Assembly (NCBI GenBank): GCA_032158125.1
Contig: JASKOT010000036.1
Location: 62,001 to 126,000 of the forward strand
Direction of reading: 5' to 3'
Length of the DNA: 64,000 bases
Source of the DNA: Papiliotrema nemorosa
Lineage: Eukaryota > Basidiomycota > Tremellomycetes > Tremellales > Rhynchogastremaceae
The position numbers and the translations under genes are program-made. The notes under the pieces are model-generated. The model worked only from the letters and a program-made list of their open reading frames with translations, was not told where the DNA came from and ran no database searches. Numbering within the stretch: position 1 is the first letter of the stretch; every line of letters starts with the position of its first letter. Below, one piece after another: positions 11,398-23,517 of this stretch.

Positions 11398-12872
11398 CTA
11401 AAACTGGCCGGGCTGTTTGATGACGAGATCTTTCATCCCTTCCAGAGCCTTCCCTGCTCCGAGCTCAATATCAAACCCATAATCAATCTGCGATTCCCTG
11501 ATCCCCTGACCTCTAGGTCCACTGAATCCTCTGACCAAACCCGCTTTAGGCGTAGCCGGCGCAGCACTCTCCAAGCTCTCTCCAGAACTCGAGGCGCTCA
11601 TACCCTCCCTAGCCGACGAGACGAGTGCCGAACCTGGGTTGGTGGAACAGTAAGAACTTGGGATTTTCCCCGTCATTCGCCAATAATGTCGGAGGTTGAC
11701 CATGGCTAGACAACCTACCATGAACACTTTTGGGTGTACGATCACAATGAAGGGGACCATCGGACCGGCTGGGTTGGACGCTATGGCAGTCATGGCTGCT
11801 ATAGCGAAGATGGTAGCTGGGAGTTGGGATTCGAGGCATATGGCAATGACTCGATTGATGAGTTTGAGGGAGGACTCGTGTGGGGCTCGAGTGCGAAGGA
11901 GTCCAGAGACGATCGAGGTGGTGATGAACACATGGGCTGAGGTGCATACCGAGGGCTAAAAATCAGGGCATACACTCAAATCACGGCGCAAAGGAGGGAA
12001 AGGATGAAAGTGAGGAGATGGTGGTGACGCTTACCCAGACAATGGTGGTGATCTTGATAACGTCCGTGGTGTTCATCATATCCTGACCCCGGGTCGCGAC
12101 AGTGATACTGATAGCAGCTCCAAACGTGACAGCACTGATTGTCAGACAACACTCATCCACATGAAGACAAGCTTGGTCTCGACAAGGATGCCTCAAAATA
12201 GGCGGAACGAAGTCACAATGGGACGGAGGTGGATGCTTACATGAGCGAGCCGCAGATGAGTAAGATCAGCAGGTTGTTGCCGTTGATTCGGACTGCTCGT
12301 TCGGTAAAGAACAACTGGACAGGTACAACTGTCAATCCGTCCAAAAGGGGATAGATCCCGAGCACTAATATGAGCACAATTTCCTGTTCGTTCACGGTAA
12401 CATCCTCCCGTGAGAGTGGAGGTTAAGTATGCGGGGAGTCGTGACTCACTGTTCCAGCTCGCAAATCGCTCAAGACTCCCAAAGTCATAAACGAACGTCG
12501 TCAGGTAGTTCGCCCATGTGTACACGGTAGTACACAGTGCAGCCAGACTTCCAATAGTAACCAAGACTTGCACGACACGATTATCGTATTTCGCCTTAGG
12601 GATCCAGCGAGTGAGCTGACAGAGTAACACTCCAGCTAGGAGCGAGTCGAACATGGCACTGTGATCAGCTACTGCCACTTGTGACTCGGGTCATCGTCTA
12701 TGGCAGCGAAAAAGCAGCCATAGGAGCACGTTGAAGACCCATATTGACAGAGGATACATGACACTTGGACTCACGCCATGAACTGCGCGCCGAGGACAAA
12801 GTCTTGGTTGGATCCGAGCCAGTCGGCAGCGGCGACTTCGGAGGATGACATGGCAGTCTTGCTCGTGTCCAT
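11398..12872 (-). CDS. DUF6534-type multi-pass membrane protein (reading frame possibly broken)
   Basis: Read right to left. ATG 12872 (MDTSKTAMSSSEV) leads to helices FDSLLAGVLLCQLTRW, VLVTIGSLAALCTTVYTWANY and IVLILVLGIYPLLDGL with VQLFFTERAVRI. They are followed by NNLLILLICGSL, AVTFGAAISITVA, TSAHVFITTSIVSGLL, AICLESQLPATIFAI and VFMVGCLAMVNLR, then a Ser-rich cytoplasmic tail ending at 11398. This matches the layout of the basidiomycete integral-membrane family DUF6534, whose function is not established. Oddity: the exon ending ...FASWN stops at 12450 in phase 1 (GTGAGT donor at 12449). The following exon, clear from its helix, begins in phase 0 after the CAG ending at 12384. No canonical donor/acceptor pair I found keeps the frame. 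Either a one-base indel, an assembly error or an unusual splice is present. Confidence 0.75.
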
Positions 12873-13941
12873 CTTGAATTCTAAGGGGAGGCAAAGGGTT
12901 TATGATTTTAAGCGTTCGAGATCGGCTACACCGGGTAGTACGAGCAACACGCCTTCAAATGAGGTTGTTATGAAAAAAAGGGGAAGACGAGGAAGTGACG
13001 TGAGGTATTTGAGATTGGAAGCTGTCCAAGTCAGTCATTCGATCTACAAGTTCAACCGTGGATGTGCGTGAATATGCCAAGGGTGAAGATCGGACGGGCA
13101 CCGTGCTTCTGGACCAGTTGGAATTTGTACAAGTCCAGAAGAAGTGGAGTAGAAGGTGACTCACCGATCGGATAAAGTGGCTAATCGAGCCGGGCAATAC
13201 CACTGGGGCAGAAGGACGTCAGAGAAAAGAACAAATATGAGTGGATCTGAATGCAGTCAGGAGAAAGGTAGATCTTGCTTCAATGCACAGTGAAGTGGGC
13301 GGTATATGTACCTGAACGGAGCAGACGTTCAGTCTTGTCTCGGTCGTGTTTGTTTGAGGCATTAAGTTTGGCATTTGTCTGAGGGGTCGACTAGCGTTTC
13401 ATTTGATCGGTCGTGTGTCGAGCGTGACTCGTTGAGATTCGTTGCAACATACTTCGAGGTGTGATTATGCTCGTGACTTGTGAGAAATGGAGCGAAAAGC
13501 CACGGTCCCACCTGGTCGACACTCAAATTATTGAGACCTTTCCAAGAACACGTCAACGGCCTGGGAAGGTCTTGAGCGCACTGCCAATTTATCATTTGAC
13601 GTGGCGAGGCTCTAATACTTGAAGTTTTGTACATGGAGCATGGGGTGGTAGCGATCGTCAGTGGGCAGAGTGAGTCCTCCCTCATATCTTCGACGAGTCG
13701 GCAAGCAAAAGGTCTCTGGGGAAAAGATCAGTCAGTACGAGCACGGATAGCAAGAGGTGTAAAGGGAATTGAGAAGGACCGTCAGTAATGCGCCATCGCG
13801 ATGTTCGACTGCCCTTCTCACAACAACATGCATACATTCTTCTTCTTTCATACTCAGCTATGATACACCATCTCCACCAATGCTCACACCTTCGATGCTG
13901 CGTGGCTTAGACCGCAAACGTGCATGTCGACTTGGCTGGAC
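12873..13941. other. 1.1 kb intergenic region
   Basis: No supported gene; the short frames on both strands have no domains or matching splice sites. It should hold the promoter of the DUF6534-type gene and the 3' region of the gene at 13942. Confidence 0.45.
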
Positions 13942-14744
13942 CTAGGCACAAGTCTTGACGGTGTAGTCGACCGTCTTGTTCTTCTGTCCCGCAATCTTGG
14001 GCTTGAAGTCGAGGTAAACGAGCTGAATGATTAGCGCAAGTCCACCAAGATGCAATGATTGAGTTCGATCCCCTTCCCACCCAAGTCTCATGGATATTGA
14101 AACGGATCGTTCTTCTCCCCTTCACTCCTCGCTGCCCACTCTTCTCCATACCATCTCTCACCGATCTCAAAGAGGGAAGTACAACTCACCTCGCCCTTCT
14201 CGGGGGTCCAATCCCCGTTCACGTCCTTATAGAAGACTATCTCGTCTGATCCAGCGTCCCTGAACTCGGCAGTGGTGTGAGACAAAGCCCCGTCTGTCGA
14301 CCATTCGACGTTGATACATTTCGATTTGTGGACCAGGAAAGGTTTGGAGCATCGGACATTTCCGTCGTCATCTAGGCATTTCTCGACGGTGTAGTCGAGG
14401 ACTGATCCTTGGGCGATGATGTCCTTGTCCTTGGCTGAATGTTAGCGCTATGACTAGAAGGACAAAGGAGGGGAGGAAAGAGGGGACAGGTGGGTGGAAG
14501 GCTTCGAGCGCAATCAAGCTATTTCTCATGGACCAGAGTATGTGGAGGAGAATGGGGATTCCAGACGCCAGACCAGAAGAAGAGCGGTAGGATATATCTC
14601 GCTAGGGCTGGTGGACCGCGCTCAATCCCGAAGAAGCAGCTAGATGCGCAAGGTGGCAAGCGTCATTCACTCACGCTTGTTGACGAGCCCACCGGTCAAA
14701 GCGAGACCGGCAGTGAGAAGACCTTGGAGGTTGGGAATGTACAT
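13942..14744 (-). CDS. Small unknown protein, possibly secreted
   Basis: Read right to left: exon 1 starts at ATG 14744 (MYIPNLQGLLTAGLALTGGL). It is followed by a comparatively long intron of about 250 nt ending GCTAACATTCAG, a central exon, and a final exon ending KTVDYTVKTCA at TAG 13942. The product is about 125 residues. It has paired YTVEKC and YTVKTC segments, cysteines at C-x8-C (KCLDDDGNVRC), and a DVNGDW segment that superficially recalls a calcium loop but lacks a full EF-hand. The first 20 residues could act as a weak signal peptide. No family recognised. Confidence 0.6.
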
Positions 14745-15320
14745 GTCTGTTGCTGTGTGTGTGCTGTACGTACGGTCAAGGTAGAATGGGGTGGTAACGG
14801 TCGAACGTGGTGGATGAGAGTATATAAGCAGGAGTATTCAATGTCGGTGGCGAATGATTTTGGAGATTGTTGACGTCATCATGCCCCGGGGTGGCGACCC
14901 AGATCCCAGATCTGCTGTTTGTGGTTGCCCCGGTGACTGAACCCCCCTATTCATCCGGATCTGCCCCCAACAAAAGAGCTCCCGGCGGTAGTAGAATACT
15001 ACACGAGGGGAAATAGGCGACTGTCTCCGCTAAACCTCTGCGGTAAAGCGTCGTGAGCTTCCAGGCGCGGAAGCAATTGTCCCCCCCGATTTCAATCCCG
15101 TGTCGATGCCCAGCGTCTTGGCTATTATTGGGTGAATATGATTATCGCATCGTCATGCAAGAAACAGAGGCTATGAGCTACAGCATATATGTATTATAAA
15201 GGATCGTAAGATTAGAAGTATCTCTTTGTGTCGTTGACTCATGTCGTTTCCCTCATCTATCATTGTAGTCCACCCATCCCGTCGGCAGTCGGCAGGTGAA
15301 AAGAATTCTTTCCATGCTCA
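14745..15320. other. Intergenic region
   Basis: About 575 bases with the TATA-like element of the preceding gene and otherwise GC-rich, C/G-run-containing sequence. No gene seen. Confidence 0.45.
14821..14827 (-). promoter_or_regulatory. TATA-like element of the 14744 gene
   Basis: TATATAA (TTATATA on the coding strand) 77 bases upstream of the ATG at 14744. Confidence 0.4.
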
Positions 15321-16389
15321 CTATGCCGCCGCGTTGATCTCCTGTCGCGAGTCTTGCGGACTGACACCGTTTGATGCGGCCTTTTCTGATTCGATCCGGT
15401 AGTGTCTCGAAAATACACCGTACTTCCGTTGATACTTGGCCGATTGGAACAGGACAAACGTGCTGAAAATCAGCAAGGGTATGAGGACTTCCAAATGGAC
15501 CACTCACGCAGCAACGGTGGCTACCCAGGCTGGCCATAATAGGCACAACGCCGCGACACATTTCGCATAGTGCTTGTAGACTGATGATTAGCTCACTTCA
15601 TCCCCTCCAAATTCAACTTACCCAGCGTAGGATTTGGTCCACTCAATGTGCTCAAAGCCGCCATACCAGCCTCCACGCTGATATTCTCAAAGTGCGCTTC
15701 TCGCATCACGACAATGACCGTAAACGCCAAAGCATCCGCCAAAGCCATCAGAGAGACCGCCACAGCAGAGGCTTTCCACGCTTTTTTGACCCATCTCGCT
15801 TCGGACCTCTCGGGCCAAAAGAGGTCAAAGAAGAATCCAGCCCCGAACACGGTCGCGACGGCGATACCGACGAAAATGTTGAAGGAGGCTATACCGACAT
15901 AGTCGTTGTTGAAGATGCTCGGACCGCGGGGAGTGAAGAGGTGTTCAAAATGACGTTGTTGTTTGACGTAGTCTGGGAGGTCAATCAAGGGGCAAACGGA
16001 TAAAGGGGTGATCAGGGATAGGGAAGGTTTTGCGGGGGTTGAAGGAGGTGCTACCACTTTCGCCCTTCATGAGGATACGCGATGTAAAGCAGCAAGGGAT
16101 GCAGGATACCTCGACGGCGGAACAGTCATGGTGTAGCAGGGCTTGGAAGGTAAGGAATCCCACTCACCATCTATCGCAGCCGTCCCGACCGATTCTGAAC
16201 AGACAAACAACACCATCGCAATTTGGTATACGATGAATCTAGTCTTTCTCAAGTGATACACCTGACATCAGCACCGGTCCACACTGTGGTCGCCACACGG
16301 GACAGACATACCTTGGACCACATGTTGGAATGTTTAAACTTGTTGTAATGGATCTCCTTAAGGTCCAGCCCCCAGATAACCGGCGCCAT
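15321..16389 (-). CDS. Multi-pass membrane protein of unknown function
   Basis: Read right to left from ATG 16389 (MAPVIWGLDLKEIHYNKFKH). Five exons join in frame with donors GTATGT, GTGAGT, GTAAGT and GTGAGT and end at 15321. Hydrophobic segments include IVYQIAMVLFVCSESVGTA, IFVGIAVATVFGAGFFFDLFW, AVAVSLMALADALAFTVIVV and CVAALCLLWPAWVATVAATFVLF, giving about five helices. A basic cytoplasmic tail follows (KYQRKYGVFSRHYR). The overall plan is typical of fungal membrane proteins with no assigned role. I cannot name a family. Confidence 0.68.
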
Positions 16390-17309
16390 GGTGGATGACA
16401 GGTATGATTAAAGTGGGAGTAGGGAGCGAGTTGTGAGGAATGTGCAGGTGTCTGGTCGTTGTTGCTCTCGCTGATTTTTATGGGTCGGTCTGTGAGATAC
16501 GTTGGTTGCTGATAAATTCTTGGTGCGTGACAAATATAGATGGGTCATTCGTCATATGTCCGGGCTAAACCCGTCGGCCGGGACGATAGGCTCGCCGAGA
16601 TTCCTGAAAATCGCCCGGTTAGGCTTGCCAAAACCTGCCAGACGATTCCAGTGATGTCATCGATTCCAGCACCGGCTCTGGGGCGCCTAAGATGAGCCTC
16701 TGTACACAACACCAACACGCGCCTAACTGTGGTCGGTTTCGGCGAAGGCCGGGCTCCATGTGAGCGGACGGACTGGTTGGCTTCTTCCTGAGTTATATGC
16801 TTGACTTGCGCGAACAGGGCATACCTCAAGACATGAAGCTGACATGCGTCTTCCTACTGACCACCTCATGCATCGCCTTGGTGCTGACTTCAAGTCGGCA
16901 TGGACGACCTTATCTCTCACTTGATGGACCCATGCCCTGGCACTGCGATCTCACCTTAGGCCAGAGATCTGACCCGGACGGACCATTTCGCCGGAGTCCT
17001 ATCTCGATATTAATAGCTCCTGAATCCCATAAAGATTAGCTTGTTGACATCCGCAACCAACTGACTCCGAGCGGACTAACCTTCGGACGTCTAGTTGTTT
17101 GTCCAGCATGCAGGACAACGAAAAGATACAAGAGTGCCGTGGGAGTCTCATAGAGCCTCATCTCCTCCCCATTTCTGGTACCCTTTCCAACAAGGGAGCT
17201 TTCGGTCGTACTGATCACTACAGCTAGTCTACACACGCTCTTTCAGCTTTCACCTACAGGTCAACTTAACCTCGCACTTTCTTGATTGATCCCATCACTC
17301 AAATCCAAC
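16390..17309. other. 920-base divergent intergenic region
   Basis: No supported gene. It separates the divergent promoters of the membrane protein (ATG 16389) and the carboxypeptidase (ATG 17310). CT-rich sequence at about 17205-17300 precedes the carboxypeptidase start. Confidence 0.45.
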
Positions 17310-19475
17310 ATGGTGCGCTTCTTACAAGCGACAACAGCTTTTGCTCTCTTGGCTACCATGGTCGTCAATCCGATCATGGCCGCTCCGATGAACGACGCCC
17401 AGACGGTGACTGTCACTCAGATCGAGACTTATACCTTGTTGATCGAGACGATCCTTATCGAGCCGACTACAGGCACGGTACATGACTGCTCTGTGTCCGT
17501 CACCACTGGGAAACCACCTTCACAGTCTTCAGGGGGTGGCACTGGAAGCGGAGGAGGCGGAGGAGTCTCGTCCGCGATCCCTTCAATTGTTTCCAGTATG
17601 GGAGGAGGTGGAGCGAAACCAAGCCATTCGATATCTATCAGCGCCAGTCCCCACTCCCCTGGCGGAACAGGTTCTGGTCCCACCGGTTCAAAGGCTCCCT
17701 CGAGTTCCGGAGCTGCCCCAACAGCATCCCAATCGGCATCATCGCATACCGGGAGCATGTCGATGTCGTACCTCACAACCAGTGCCAAGTCAATGTCAAT
17801 GTCTCACGCAATGTCCTCGTCTCATTCTGCGTCTGCCTCTGCGTCAGCCACTAGCCCTGCCCCTTCGGGTTGTGCTACCTCAGCCTCTACCCTCAACGGT
17901 CGTCAAGGTGAGTCGGTCCTTGATCTCCCAGACAGTCTCATTTGACACGCTATAGCCTCATTTGCGTTGAACACCACCCTGCCCGGCATTCCATTCCAGG
18001 TTCCACAATCCTATGCCGGATACATCTCGATCAACCAGACCGACCCGTCCGATCCGAAACGATTATACTTCTGGCACACCCCGGCAGACGCTTCGGCCAG
18101 TCAAGATGACATTATCATTTGGTTCAACGGTGGACCTGGGTGTTGTGAGTCATCCCCGGTCTTTTAATGACTCCACAACAGTCGGACCTTTGATCTTTTA
18201 CTCTAGAATGACTCTGCACATTTTAGGCGTTTACTGATGTCCAGCCTCGATGGAAGGTCTGTTCCAAGAGAACGGCCCGTTCCTCTTACCATACTACAAT
18301 GTCAACTCTACCGTCCAACCGGTGCTCAACCCTTGGTCAAACCACAAAGCCGCCCATTCCGTATGGATCGACTCGCCAGGTCTCACCGGGTTTTCCAAGG
18401 CAGGAGACAATGTACCAGGCCTCAAGGCCGTCGCAGAGGACATTGCGGGATTCCTGGTCAATTTCTTCCAGGCTTTCCCGAATTTGCAAAACAAGAGGTT
18501 GTGGTTGCAAGGAGAGAGTTATGCGGGTGCCATGATTCCTTACATGGCTGATAGGATCTACACCGATCCCACGATGAAATGCAAGGGGATCAATCTGAAG
18601 GGGATCCAGATCAACGATCCGTCCTGGGCAAACGAGTGAGCTACCATATCAGACTGAGGACTGACACGGTAGCAACTACATGGAGAGTCTTCCTATTTTC
18701 CCATATGCGGTGAAAAACCAACAAGTCCTCAATCTCACCGACGACCAAATCGCGGGTTTCAAAGCCAAAGCAGCACCGTACGGTCTCGACACGTACTACG
18801 CCGACAACCTAAACTACCCTCCAAAGGGTCCCTTGCTCCTGCCTTCCAACTGGACTTCCGACGTGTATGACATCTATGACGATATCCTAGGGGCATGGAA
18901 CGGGGCACACTGTTCATCCGTTTACAACATTGCGACCGAATGTCCATTCACCATCGATCCACTCGGATACCCCCAAGCAGCCGTCAACCCCTCATACGAC
19001 AATTTCCTAAACAACCAAACGGGATTCATACAAGCTATTCGGGCCGATAAGGTATTCCTCGAGTGTGATAATTCAGGATACAGAGAAGTCGGAGAGCCGG
19101 CACCTCAAGAGAGTATCATGCCGTATGTGATTGAACAGTCGGAACATGTCGTGATTGGAGGTGGAGATTTGGATATTCTGTTATTGACCATGGGATCTCA
19201 GTTGGCCATTCAAAATATGACTTGGTCGGGCGCTCAGGGATTCCAAGAGGGTCTCAAGACGGATTTGACTACTTCACAAGGGATTAGAGGGAATTGGATT
19301 ACCGAGAGGAACTTGTCCATGATTGAGTTTTACTACGCCGGTCGTGAGTGCACATCTGTTGGCTAGGGCGTCTGGTATGATACTGACCCACGTCACAGAC
19401 ATGATCCCTCAAGATGACCCGGAAGCCGCCTTCCGAGCAACGCAATACTTGATCGGATCGCGGAGCGGTCCTTGA
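17310..19475 (+). CDS. Secreted S10 serine carboxypeptidase with Ser/Gly/Met-rich N-terminal region
   Basis: ATG 17310 opens a signal peptide (MVRFLQATTAFALLATMVV). Residues about 60-200 are low-complexity Gly/Ser/Met (runs of SMSMS, SASASASA). The S10 domain begins about residue 205. Motifs: IIWFNGGPGCSS (completed across an intron), GESYAG with the nucleophile Ser, GGGDLDILL around the catalytic Asp, and HMIPQDDP with the catalytic His in the last exon. The triad is complete. Many NxS/T sites agree with secretion. The enzyme should remove C-terminal residues from extracellular or vacuolar peptides. The long low-complexity stretch before the catalytic domain is unusual for this family, which normally has a globular propeptide. 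Five exons, end at 19475. Confidence 0.88.
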
Positions 19476-19632
19476 TGCGTCCCATCACTGTGCACAAAAG
19501 GTGGTGTAGCGGAACATATACCCTGAAATGTGAGGTGTTTTAAAAAGCAAGATGGATTAAAGGGCAAGAATGAGGGATGATACGGGCACGTCTGAATAGT
19601 CCTCCGATGCACGTCTAAGCCTCGTCGATTGC

Positions 19633-20719
19633 CTAGGCCTCGTCGATCCGGAACACCAGCTTCTTCGCGCTGATCTCGCCTTTTTGCAATCGCTGTAGTC
19701 CCTCTTCCACCCCTTTTAAACCTCCCGGAACCACTTCGTGCGGATGAGGTTGTAGTCTCCCATCTTGCAACCATACCGATGCCAAGCGGTAGAACGCGGT
19801 AGCCAAATCTTTCTGGAACGGTGATCCATTGTGCGCTGTACCGACGTTGGACAGACAAATGTCAAGTCCCAGTGGTTCGCTGACCGACTTGTCGATAGGT
19901 AGTAATACGGTGATCTTTCCTGCAGAGTCCAGCACTTTCGCAATGTGGGGGATTGAGTCTGCTCCAGCAACCGTGTCGAGGACGTGCTTCAACGGTGAAC
20001 CGTTGAGGGCCTTCTTGATTCCCTCCAGCACGTCCTCTTTGCGCCGATCCACAACTACATCGCACCCTATTTCCTTTGCGAATTCGCTGCCCGCTCCGGC
20101 AACACCAATGATCGGGTGGATATTAGCCAACTTGGCGAGTTTGACGGCGTAGGCGCCCACAGCGGACGACGCGCCATACACCAGGAGAGGTATGGGCTCC
20201 GTAGCTGGTTGAAGGGGCGTAGGAAGGGATAGAGAGTCAAAAAGTCCGGTGACGGCCGTGAAGTATGCCAGGGGAATCGTCGCTCCTCCCTCAAAGGTTG
20301 TGTCTTTGGGCAGATGGAAAGTCGTAGAAGCAGGAGCAATTGCGTACTCTGCAAAGCTCCCATGCTCCGTTCGCGTCTCGTGGAAGGCGGCTACCCGATC
20401 TCCCTTCTTGAACGCGGCCACATCTGATCCCACGGATTCGACAATTCCAGCGATGTCGTCGCCACTGTTGGCCTCGAGATTGAGCCACAAAGGGTCTGCG
20501 TTTCAGCAAGATACTCCGATTGAATATGGTCCAACTCACATTTCCAGTCTTTCGGGTTGGATCCAGAGACTTTGACTTGAATCAAAACTTGTCCTGGTCC
20601 CGGGGATCTTTCGTCAGTCGAGCTCCGCCAGAGGCTTACGGGATATCCTGGTCAATGAGGGTCGTCCTGATCAAGGAATCAGGATGGTCCTTGTCCGCTT
20701 TGACAATGACAGCTTTCAT
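19633..20719 (-). CDS. Zinc-type alcohol dehydrogenase / quinone oxidoreductase-like enzyme
   Basis: Read right to left from ATG 20719 (MKAVIVKADKDHPDSL). Three exons give a GroES-like N-terminal domain (GQVLIQVKVSGSNPKDWK, then GDDIAGIVESVG and FKKGDRVAAF). A Rossmann domain follows with a nucleotide-binding GASSAVGAYAVKLA and later HVLDTVAG. The C-terminus is GEISAKKLVFRIDEA. No catalytic zinc-binding Cys/His set is evident, pointing to the zinc-independent quinone-oxidoreductase or enoyl-reductase branch of the MDR superfamily using NADPH. Cytosolic, substrate unknown. It is convergent with the carboxypeptidase gene. Confidence 0.85.
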
Positions 20720-21078
20720 GTTGGTGCTGCTGGACTTGCAAGGATCAGACGACGAGGAAGGGATAGGATGAATGCACACAGAGAGGTGAGTATTGCGAGA
20801 CAGTCGAGACAAGTGGACAGGACATGTGACGCCGAACTTATAGTCATTCACGTCCATGTGATTACTCATAAAAACGGGCCCGTCGGCCACTTTTTTGTTG
20901 CGATCGGCATTTGCGTGTTGGCGTGCAACTAAATTCGTCTTTTCCGGCGAGAAAAAAAATCAAGTTGTCCAGAAGTCCGGTGGTTGAATGTAAGGCGACC
21001 GGACGAGTCTGACTAAGCAAAGGCTTAGACCGTCGGCCAGCTTCATAATCCACTAGGTAGTATGTCATGTATGGAGAT
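20720..21078. other. Intergenic region
   Basis: About 360 bases between the start of the oxidoreductase gene and the 3' end of the siderophore-transporter gene. Nothing recognisable beyond short A-runs. Confidence 0.5.
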
Positions 21079-23434
21079 CTATAGCCTCGCCTTGTTCTCC
21101 AACACCTCTTTCTCTACCCGCTCTTGCACTTCCTTTGCCCGCGCCGCAATAGCCTCAGGTGTGACTTCCTCCTTGTTCCTGATTCTGATCACCTTGTCTT
21201 CCTCGACTGCATTGTGTGAATCACCAAGGTAGTAGTTCTTTGCGAAGAAACCTGCGCCGAGACCTACGAAAGAGGTGATCAACGCGGCAAGGAAGAGGGG
21301 TCGGATCGTATCGTTATAAGCGGACCGAATGAGTTCTCGCTCTGGGATAGTCCGGGCCACAGCTGAAGAATCAGATAACAAGCTTACTCATGCAGGGGTG
21401 AAGACTCACTGATATCGCCGAAAATCTCATCTCGCATGGTCTGGTTGTAGATGTCGCCGAGGTATTTGTCGAGATTCTGAGGGAGAGTCCTATCCCACAC
21501 CGAAGCGGAAATGGCTGAAGAGATGGCTCCTCCAATGTTGGTCCACAAGGCCAAGACGGCGATGGCAATGGCCAAATCTTGATGCGGAACAGACTGTCGT
21601 CAGTATGCTGTTTAACAGAAATGACTCACCCCCTGCGAAGCGACCTGGGACGAGATGACACTGATAGCTCCACCCAACGAGGTGAACACTCTAGCAGTGA
21701 CCAACAACGCGTCCGAAGGGTTGTTTGAAGCCGCATAAGTCAATCCACAAGCCATACACCGCAAAGCTAGGCCGAAAATCTGTTGATACTTGTATCGATG
21801 GAAATACCGCTGTGTCAATCCTGCAATCCAGGAGAATCCACATAATCCCACGGTGAGGATATTGTTGTACAATGTGTAGTTGTAATCCGACCAATCGACC
21901 ACGACGTACACCCATGATGAGAAGTATGTATCGACAAAGTATCCGGAAAAGTAGTAGATAAAGTCGATAGCGACGCAAGCCAGGAAGGTCCGGTTGAGAA
22001 CCCGTCGTGGCATGATGGGGTATGCAGCGAAGAAACAATCCCATGTGATCCAGGCGATAAAGCAGAGGCCACCGACCACCAGCATAGCGATGAGAGAGGG
22101 ATTTGTGTATCCTCCTTTAGCCGTTGACTTCAAGGTGAACGGAACGAGGATCAAGCCGAATGCAAACCCGAGGAGGAGTAAGCCGAACCCGTTGAGTCGC
22201 GACCAGTAGTGGAGGATCAACTTGTGGATCGGGGGTCGGACGGGGTCGAGACCCGCGAGAACTTGTCGACGGTAGTATGATGGTGCGGCGAGAGACAGTG
22301 CACCGAGTTTCTTGGCTCGATAGTCACCTACAAAGAGGATGACCAAGGAAGGGGAGATGAGCACGGGGACGAGGATACAGAACATTCCGTACTGCCATCA
22401 GCCCAACCCCAGCTTTGCAATGCTGAAGGGTGAAATGGCAAAGAGTCACTCACGCCCCATCGCCATCCGTCGGCTGAGAACCCGTCAATACCGGTAGTGA
22501 TGTACCCTGCGATAAAGGCGTTAACGACAAAAGGCAGGGAGACCAATCCTTGGATCGTCCCCCGCCATTGCAAAGAGGTGATATCAGAGATGAGCAGTCC
22601 TGAAATTAGCACCCAAACTGATATCAAGGATGTCCCTCGACTCACCGTTCATAAAGCTGATACCGGTGTTGCCCAGGGTGTGAATGACCATACCCCCAGC
22701 TACAGTCTCGACATTCTTCGCACCCGCCACTACTGCGTACCCCACAAAGTAGAATACGACGGAAAGGGTCAAAGCCATAGGTCGGGAGAAGATGTCTGCG
22801 AATTTCGCAATGAAAGGTTGGACAACTCCAGCGACAATCTACATGTCAGCATGATCACGATGTACCCCTAGAAATATTGACGTACAGCAACAATGGTGGA
22901 AATAGTTCCGATCAACGAGTGCGCACCAAAGGATGAAGTCGCGAATTGCTCGTCTGTGTGTCAGCAAATATGAAGCCACTAGAGATCTTAGGCATGACTC
23001 ACAAACGTAGGTAGTGCTTTGCGACAAGGCGTACACGTAGGAGATGAGACCGATGGATCTTTACGTGAGCTCCGAGCTCAAATGAGGTAACCTTGAGACC
23101 ACTTACAGCCAGAGCAAGAACAGTCCCCATCCTTTTCCAAAGACGAGGTAGAGCGCCTCGATCTTGGTCACCCCGTCATCTTGCTGCCTCATCAGCCTAT
23201 GTCTCTGATACCCAGCTTCATATGTTCACGCACGTGAACACCCTCGGCAGGAGCCCAGGCGTCTACTCCTCTGCCCTCGAGGTCGCTTTCTTCGTGTCGA
23301 GCAGGCTTAGGCATAGAATCATGAGCTTCCTGATCCGAGCTTGTGGTCGTGACGTTGTCGGAGACAGTGTTGTCGGTCATGTTGAGGTTGGGTAATGAAG
23401 CCTCGACGGATCGTCGAGGAGCTATAGCTGACAT
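21079..23434 (-). CDS. MFS siderophore-iron transporter (ARN/SIT family)
   Basis: Read right to left from ATG 23434, multiple short introns. A hydrophilic N-terminus of about 80 residues is joined across an in-frame 5' intron to HQDDGVTKIEALYLVFGKGW, typical of fungal siderophore transporters. The membrane core contains about 14 hydrophobic segments (YAVVAGAKNVETVAGG, WRWGV, FAFGLILVPFTL, IAMLVVGGLCFIAWI). The periplasmic-type loop carries RTLPQNLDKYLGD just before the last helix. The C-terminal tail is charged (EEVTPEAIAARAKEVQERV). These transporters take up ferric siderophores such as ferrichrome-type hydroxamates across the plasma membrane. The upstream region contains GATAA sites (about 23463 and 23806), consistent with GATA-factor iron control. 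Confidence 0.85.
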
Positions 23435-23462
23435 TGTGTGTCGCTTGGAACTTGGTATGGAA

Positions 23463-23468
23463 CGATAA
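23463..23468 (+). promoter_or_regulatory. Possible GATA-factor site upstream of the siderophore transporter
   Basis: CGATAAG core 30 bases upstream of the transporter ATG; a second GATAAC lies near 23806. Siderophore transporters of fungi are commonly controlled by GATA-type iron regulators. The assignment is by motif only. Confidence 0.3.
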
Positions 23469-23511
23469 GTGTGAAGATTATGACAGTAAAGTGAGATTAG
23501 ATGAGTGGGAC

Positions 23512-23517
23512 TATATA
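23512..23517 (-). promoter_or_regulatory. TATA-like element of the siderophore transporter
   Basis: TATATA about 80 bases upstream of the ATG at 23434. Confidence 0.4.

Noticed and set aside
14000..14300. EF-hand in the small unknown protein
   Set aside because: Only DVNGDW resembles a loop; the other calcium ligands and flanking helices are missing.
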